From assembly GCA_016867255.1 (NCBI GenBank), contig VGKB01000025.1:1-11470 (forward strand): DNA of 11,470 bases, read 5' to 3'. Of the stretch, positions 9,057 to 11,470 are shown piece after piece. Source of the DNA: Candidatus Moraniibacteriota bacterium (GTDB lineage Bacteria > Patescibacteriota > Minisyncoccia > CAIUEV01). The translations under genes were made by a program, and so were the position numbers. The number at the start of each line of letters is the position of its first letter. Position 1 is the stretch's first letter. The notes beneath the pieces were generated by a model that saw nothing but the letters and a program-made list of their open reading frames with translations, searched no databases and was not told where the DNA came from.

Positions 9057-9146
9057 CAAGTTCATTAAGTTTATCAAGAAACTTTATCAAGAAACATAAA
9101 ACCAGTCAATTTTAGGCATCTGGCCTTCTTTATAAACTTTATAAAC
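9057..9146. repeat. 9-base-unit palindrome overlapping the alaS start
   Basis: The plus-strand arms GTTTATCAAGAAACTTTATCAAG at about 9069-9091 and CTTTATAAACTTTATAAAC at 9128-9146 pair with two mismatches and a four-base insertion. On the minus strand the right part continues as TTGATAAAC, TTAATGAAC, TTGATGAAC directly into the alaS coding start. The units match those in the rpmJ-rpsM gap. The 36-base centre holds the proposed alaS -35 hexamer. Confidence 0.65.
9081..9109 (-). promoter_or_regulatory. Probable sigma-70 type promoter for alaS
   Basis: On the minus strand TTGACT (9109-9104) is followed after exactly 17 bases by TAAAGT (9086-9081). Transcription would start near 9074, downstream of the first in-frame ATG (9077), which supports initiation at 9065 or 9056. 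Confidence 0.5.
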
Positions 9147-9149
9147 TAA

Positions 9150-9707
9150 TCATTGGCTTTTCAGTTTTCTTTCTGAAGTAATATTCTTGATGAAGGCACA
9201 AAAGAATTTCTTTTCCTCTTCACTAAGCAGTAATTGTCTTACCCGAATGCGAGTATCTTGGTATACCTCTTTCCAGTGTTTGTCCCTTTTTTTGTCTTTG
9301 GAGGCATAATCCAGCTCATAGACGATTTCCTTGATGCCGGCGCGGACCAGCAATTTAGTGCAGGTGTAACAAGGAAAGAGGGTTACGTAAGCGGTCCCGC
9401 CGTCCAAGCTCACCCCGGCTTTAGCGGCTAGCGCCACCGCATTGGCTTCGGCGTGGATGCTGCGGCAAAAATCGTATTTCCCCGCATCGGCCGCTCCAAT
9501 GCTGCGGCGATAGCACTTGCCCTCATCAATGCAGTGGGTTACGCCCGACATAGAACCCACGTAGCCGGTTGAAATTATTTGTTTTTCTCTTACGATAACA
9601 CAGCCGCAATGCCGGGAAAGGCAGGTAGCCCGCGAAGCGGCAAGTTTTGCCAAGGCCATAAAATAGGCGTCCCAGCCCGGGCGGAAGTTTTTTGGGCTAT
9701 TTTTCAT
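9150..9707 (-). CDS. Deoxycytidylate (dCMP) deaminase family protein
   Basis: Zinc-dependent deaminase expected to convert dCMP to dUMP, feeding thymidylate synthesis. The 185-residue protein has the CDA fold signatures: CGCVIVREKQIISTGYVG (34-51), the proton-shuttle/zinc motif HAEANA (85-90), and PCYTC (112-116) supplying two zinc cysteines. The segment GVTHCIDEGKCYRR with extra His/Cys between strands is typical of the dCMP deaminase (ComEB/T4 Cd) branch rather than cytidine or tRNA-adenosine deaminases. It ends in TGA, the only annulled UGA among complete genes here apart from the prfB frameshift stop. The ATG at 9707 overlaps the upstream gene's 3' end by 11 bases, indicating co-transcription and probably coupled translation. 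Substrate assignment is from family resemblance. Confidence 0.9.
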   Translation of the reverse strand: MKNSPKNFRPGWDAYFMALAKLAASRATCLSRHCGCVIVREKQIISTGYVGSMSGVTHCIDEGKCYRRSIGAADAGKYDFCRSIHAEANAVALAAKAGVSLDGGTAYVTLFPCYTCTKLLVRAGIKEIVYELDYASKDKKRDKHWKEVYQDTRIRVRQLLLSEEEKKFFCAFIKNITSERKLKSQ

Positions 9708-10107
9708 TTTTGGGGTTTAAAGCTTTTCTTATTCTTTCAAAGACGATTTTGTAATAGCGGGGGCGGGTTTTCCAATCATCTATTGTTGAATTTCTAAGCT
9801 CTTTGGCCAATTCCTGATAGGATAAGTTTTCCGCCCGCCTGTAATCATTCTCATCTTCGTAGCTTCTTAAAACTTTCAGATTTTTGGCAAAAGCTTCCAG
9901 TTGCCGGTATTTGTTTACTCCGGTCTTAACTTCAATGTCTCTTATTTCCCATTCAAAAAATTTTTTTAGTCTAAACTGCTCCTTCGATGGATTCTTAGGA
10001 GCGGCCAATTCTTGTATCCTGGCTTTTCGCTCCTTTTCTCTCCTTTTTTCGTCTTCTTTGCGTTTTTTGTAGGCCAAAAAGTCAATTGGCGTTTTTTCCC
10101 GAGTCAT
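9697..10107 (-). CDS. Hypothetical charged protein, 136 residues
   Basis: Not recognised. Residues ~13-32 are almost all Lys, Arg and Glu (KKRKEDEKRREKERKARIQE), predicted helical and possibly coiled coil. Residues ~44-90 and ~93-132 look like further amphipathic helices, the last (SYQELAKELRNSTIDDWKTRPRYYKIVFERIRKAL) suggestive of a small helical domain. There are no Cys residues, signal peptide or membrane segment, so it should be a soluble, perhaps nucleic-acid-binding protein; that last point is inference from charge only. Its 3' end overlaps the dCMP deaminase gene by 11 bases. A perfect -10 box lies only 10 bases upstream of its ATG, so its mRNA may be nearly leaderless. It is first of the minus-strand series. 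Confidence 0.75.
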   Translation of the reverse strand: MTREKTPIDFLAYKKRKEDEKRREKERKARIQELAAPKNPSKEQFRLKKFFEWEIRDIEVKTGVNKYRQLEAFAKNLKVLRSYEDENDYRRAENLSYQELAKELRNSTIDDWKTRPRYYKIVFERIRKALNPKNEK

Positions 10108-10117
10108 GCTGTTTTAG

Positions 10118-10123
10118 ATTATA
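10118..10123 (-). promoter_or_regulatory. -10 element TATAAT, near-leaderless promoter
   Basis: On the minus strand GGTATAATCT has a perfect -10 hexamer whose last base is 10 bases before the A of the ATG at 10107. Start of transcription would fall at about 10111, leaving a leader of about 4 bases and no room for a Shine-Dalgarno. No good -35 is found at 16-18 bases. Confidence 0.5.
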
Positions 10124-10141
10124 CCGAACGGACAAAAAACT

Positions 10142-10174
10142 TTCGTGAAGATTTTTATTTTTTAGCTTCGCGAA
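10142..10174. repeat. Inverted repeat upstream of the -10 box
   Basis: TTCGTGAAG (10142-10150) and CTTCGCGAA (10166-10174) are complementary at 8 of 9 positions around a 15-base AT-rich spacer. It lies just upstream of the promoter at 10118-10123, where an operator or activator site would be. It could also be a hairpin; there is no evidence for either role beyond position. Confidence 0.4.
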
Positions 10175-10186
10175 TGTATAAAAGAT

Positions 10187-10202
10187 AATGTTTTGAAACA
10201 TT
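10187..10202. repeat. 16-base palindrome AATGTTTTGAAACATT
   Basis: The two 7-base arms AATGTTT/AAACATT are perfect around a TG centre. It is compact and symmetric like a regulator-binding site, and lies in the 500-base protein-free stretch. No matching second copy was seen in the window. Confidence 0.4.
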
Positions 10203-10235
10203 AGGCACTTAATCCACTGGATAAATGTTAATAAA

Positions 10236-10318
10236 ATAAAAAAAATCCGCCAAATCAGTCAGATTTTGTCCAAAATCCCTGCCTCGCCGGCAGGCAGGCT
10301 AATTTTAAAAATTGGCGG
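10236..10318 (-). terminator. Terminator-like stem with T-run (minus strand)
   Basis: On the minus strand CCGCCAA (10318-10312) can pair with TTGGCGG (10253-10247), closing a loop with inner hairpins, and the stem is followed directly by ATTTTTTTTATTTTATT. Stem plus T-run is the pattern of an intrinsic terminator. The gap between the arms is long (58 bases) and contains the GCCGGC palindrome and the ATTTTG/CAAAAT stem, so it is not a simple terminator. No protein gene ends here on this strand; the nearest, ending at 10612, has its own terminator. Confidence 0.45.
10278..10298. repeat. GC-rich palindrome CCTGCC...GGCAGG
   Basis: Arms CCTGCC and GGCAGG flank a GCCGGC-containing centre, an almost perfect 21-base palindrome in an AT-rich setting. 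Similar GCCGGCAGGC-type repeats are, to my recollection, widespread in Parcubacteria genomes; this cannot be checked here. It forms an inner hairpin of the terminator-like structure. Confidence 0.5.
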
Positions 10319-10333
10319 GGAGGGTGGGATTTA

Positions 10334-10357
10334 TCCTGTACCCAACGTGGTACAGGA
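10334..10357. repeat. Perfect 9-bp hairpin
   Basis: TCCTGTACC (10334-10342) and GGTACAGGA (10349-10357) are exact reverse complements around a six-base loop CAACGT. It has no T-run on either side, so it is a structural hairpin or protein site rather than a terminator. Confidence 0.6.
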
Positions 10358-10392
10358 CGAACTTGGAACTTATTTAGCAATGGAAGCTGTTG

Positions 10393-10440
10393 TTTGCTGA
10401 AGAAGAAAAATCCTTTTCTTCTTACCAGTAATCCAGCAAA
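10393..10440. repeat. Two-part hairpin with 10-bp core stem
   Basis: AAGAAGAAAA (10400-10409) pairs exactly with TTTTCTTCTT (10414-10423) across the four-base loop ATCC. Outside it TTTGCTG (10393-10399) pairs exactly with CAGCAAA (10434-10440). The outer right arm can alternatively pair with bases 10497-10503. Confidence 0.6.
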
Positions 10441-10503
10441 TTAACGCCGGTTGTCAAGGTGGAGATTCCGATACTACCTTGACAACCAAGGCGGCGATTT
10501 GCT
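10435..10503. repeat. Long compound hairpin, 23 paired positions
   Basis: Three collinear stems: AGCAAAT (10435-10441)/ATTTGCT (10497-10503), CGCC (10445-10448)/GGCG (10490-10493), and GGTTGTCAAGGT (10449-10460)/ACCTTGACAACC (10476-10487). The inner 12 pairs are perfect, with a 15-base apical loop, a two-base bulge and a 3x3 internal loop. This degree of helix continuity is unlikely by chance and typical of a folded RNA or a mobile-element end. Confidence 0.7.
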
Positions 10504-10532
10504 ATTGGGAATATCCTAAACCTTTTAATCAA

Positions 10533-10587
10533 AATGAAAAAGCTCACCTATCGTTGTTTGCGATTGACGCAATAGATAGGTGAGCTT
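10533..10587 (-). terminator. Intrinsic terminator of the 10612-11052 gene
   Basis: AAGCTCACCTAT (10540-10551) and ATAGGTGAGCTT (10576-10587) form a perfect 12-bp stem; an inner TTGCG/CGCAA stem tightens the loop. On the minus strand the stem runs into GCTTTTTCATTTT, a T-rich tail. It begins 25 bases after the gene's stop codon. On the plus strand no T-run follows, so it acts on the minus strand. Confidence 0.8.
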
Positions 10588-10611
10588 CGTTGTTCGGTTC
10601 ATACGCCGAAA

Positions 10612-11052
10612 CTATGCTGTCGGTTCCTCAACGGGCGTTACCGGTCGGGGACGGAACACGATTTTGACCCTGGTACGGGGAACTGGTATCCCTTCTTCGC
10701 CATTGCCGTCCACGAACTTCAGCTCCGTGAGGGACTTTGTCCGCTCCTGACATTTCCGAATATCCAGCATGAGGAAATCTCGTCCGTCCTTCGTTGTTTT
10801 CCTCACGACCTGAATATCTGCGACTATGTGCTTTCCGAGTTCGTCAGGACAGATGCCGTAGAAATGCCGGTTCACGATTACGGTCGTTCCCTGAATGAGG
10901 AGACCGCTTCTCCAGTGGGGTTCAACCTCTATGGTATCGCCTCTGTCGTTCTGGAAATCGTGTTTGGGTACGGAAGTCATGAACGTTGGGTGTTGCATCG
11001 GTATCTTGACTCGCACCGCTTTCTGCTCATGGATTGTCTCATAACTTGACAT
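10612..11052 (-). CDS. Orphan hypothetical protein, 146 residues
   Basis: Not recognised. It begins MSSYETIHEQKAVRVKIP and is rich in Val, Ile, Arg and Lys with alternating hydrophobic residues, suggesting a mainly beta protein. The stretch VIVNRHFYGICPDELGKHIVADIQVVRK followed by DGRDFLMLDIRKC looks like a compact beta-sheet core; the C-terminus is a Pro/Glu tail (RPRPVTPVEEPTA). Only two Cys; no signal peptide or membrane segment. The ATG at 11052 is fixed by a strong Shine-Dalgarno (AGGAG, 7-base spacer), unlike other genes in the window, and the gene has a dedicated terminator, so it is a single-gene transcription unit. Its bases look more GC-rich than the flanking spacers, which may point to a different origin or high expression. 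Confidence 0.78.
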   Translation of the reverse strand: MSSYETIHEQKAVRVKIPMQHPTFMTSVPKHDFQNDRGDTIEVEPHWRSGLLIQGTTVIVNRHFYGICPDELGKHIVADIQVVRKTTKDGRDFLMLDIRKCQERTKSLTELKFVDGNGEEGIPVPRTRVKIVFRPRPVTPVEEPTA

Positions 11053-11293
11053 TTACCGTCTCCTCTCGTTCGGGTAATTGGTGTGTTAGTTTGTGAGCGA
11101 CCGTTGTTCTTACAGACTATATATTTAACCTGTGAAGGTACATTATTAAGGAAACCCTGTTTTAGGGTAACTCCTAATAATAGAAATATTAATAAATTTG
11201 TCAATCCCCATAAAAACCCTGTATTTATGCGGTATTCCAGCTATGCGTTTCAAAACCTTAAAAATTGGGTATATTTAACTAACTTAGCGTTAA
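11053..11293. other. Divergent intergenic spacer
   Basis: AT-rich spacer between the minus-strand orphan gene and the + strand ORF at the right edge. It contains a small hairpin ACCCT/AGGGT at about 11154-11168 and a second CCCTG at about 11217. A minus-strand TATAGT (11121-11116) and a plus-strand TATATT (11270-11275) are possible -10 boxes for the two flanking genes, but neither has a good -35. No protein gene or known RNA is seen. Confidence 0.5.
11060..11064 (-). promoter_or_regulatory. Strong Shine-Dalgarno (AGGAG) for the orphan gene
   Basis: The minus strand reads GAGAGGAGACGGTAAATG: AGGAG with 7 bases to the start codon. It is the only near-consensus ribosome binding site at ideal spacing in front of a clear gene in this window. 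Confidence 0.8.
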
Positions 11294-11470
11294 ATGGCGA
11301 TTATGTCATATGATATAGAAAAAATGACTCGGACTAACCTTGGAAAAATACTGGTTGTCTTAAAAGACGTTAAGTCAGAATTTGAACTTAGTAGCGGAAA
11401 GTATTTTCAATACGAAGTTAAAGGATTGAAAGGCATTTCCGGATTACGTCATTTGTTAGTTATAGTGCGG
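11294..11470 (+). CDS. Unrecognised ORF, 5' part (runs off window)
   Basis: An ATG at 11294 opens a frame of 59 codons that is still open at the window edge: it begins MAIMSYDIEKMTRTNLGKIL and continues with VVLKDVKSEFELSSGKYF and GISGLRHLLVIVR. A second ATG at 11303 (MSYDIEK) is an alternative start. There is no Shine-Dalgarno. The sequence has a plausible protein character (alternating hydrophobics, charged residues) but matches no family I recognise. It is transcribed away from the orphan gene. Too little is visible to say more. Confidence 0.45.
   Translation, partial: MAIMSYDIEKMTRTNLGKILVVLKDVKSEFELSSGKYFQYEVKGLKGISGLRHLLVIVR

Larger units (their letters stand above)
10236..10535 (-). 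ncRNA. Candidate structured non-coding RNA (strand inferred)
   Basis: Between the terminator of the 10612-11052 gene and the -10 box of the charged-protein gene no convincing protein ORF exists on either strand. The stretch holds four strong stem systems in a row (10435-10503, 10393-10440, 10334-10357, 10278-10298) and ends, on the minus strand, with a stem plus T-run at 10236-10253. I compared it by eye with RNase P RNA, tmRNA, SRP RNA and tRNA hallmarks and saw none of them. No clear promoter was found. It could be a free small RNA, a long 3' region of the upstream gene, or the remains of a mobile element. Confidence 0.3.

Noticed and set aside
10108..10611. tRNA, tmRNA, SRP RNA or RNase P RNA gene
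   Set aside because: No TTCRA T-arm with acceptor stem and no RNase P or SRP consensus segments were seen on either strand, despite strong stems.

Overview
The window looks like chromosomal DNA of a bacterium of the Candidate Phyla Radiation (Patescibacteria, most like Parcubacteria). This is inferred from a compact alanyl-tRNA synthetase lacking two domains, housekeeping genes packed in an unusual order, almost no Shine-Dalgarno sequences in front of core genes, frequent TTG/GTG starts, and repeat-filled short intergenic gaps. UGA is used as a normal stop: the dCMP deaminase gene ends in TGA and RF2 (the UGA release factor) is encoded.

Layout. The + strand left edge (1-310) carries the 3' end of rnhB (RNase HII), which converges on and overlaps the 3' end of a glycosyltransferase gene. 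From there to 10107 all genes are on the minus strand. In transcription order they are: a charged hypothetical protein, a dCMP deaminase-like enzyme, alaS, rnpA, infA, rpmJ, rpsM, rpsK, atpD, prfB, a NIF3-like protein, and a family 2 glycosyltransferase. The core is therefore translation (AlaRS, IF-1, bL36, uS13, uS11, RF2) plus tRNA maturation (RNase P protein). A single F-type ATP synthase beta subunit gene sits where rpsD-rpoA-rplQ usually follow rpsK.

prfB is split by the classical autoregulatory CTT-TGA-C programmed +1 frameshift. Reading through it gives a 371-residue RF2, not the 307-residue ORF that starts at a TTG.

The longer intergenic gaps of the core block (3779-3878, 6236-6347, 6465-6561, 9057-9149) are filled by imperfect palindromes. 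Their arms are degenerate tandem 7-mers or 9-mers. One of them runs into the start of alaS and makes several spare ATG codons.

From 10108 to the right edge the character changes. About 500 bases without a protein gene hold a dense series of strong inverted repeats, ending (minus strand) in a terminator-like stem plus T-run; this is the best candidate for an undescribed structured RNA or element. Then comes a small orphan gene (10612-11052) with a textbook Shine-Dalgarno and its own terminator, unlike its neighbours. After a 240-base divergent spacer an unrecognised + strand ORF runs off the right edge.
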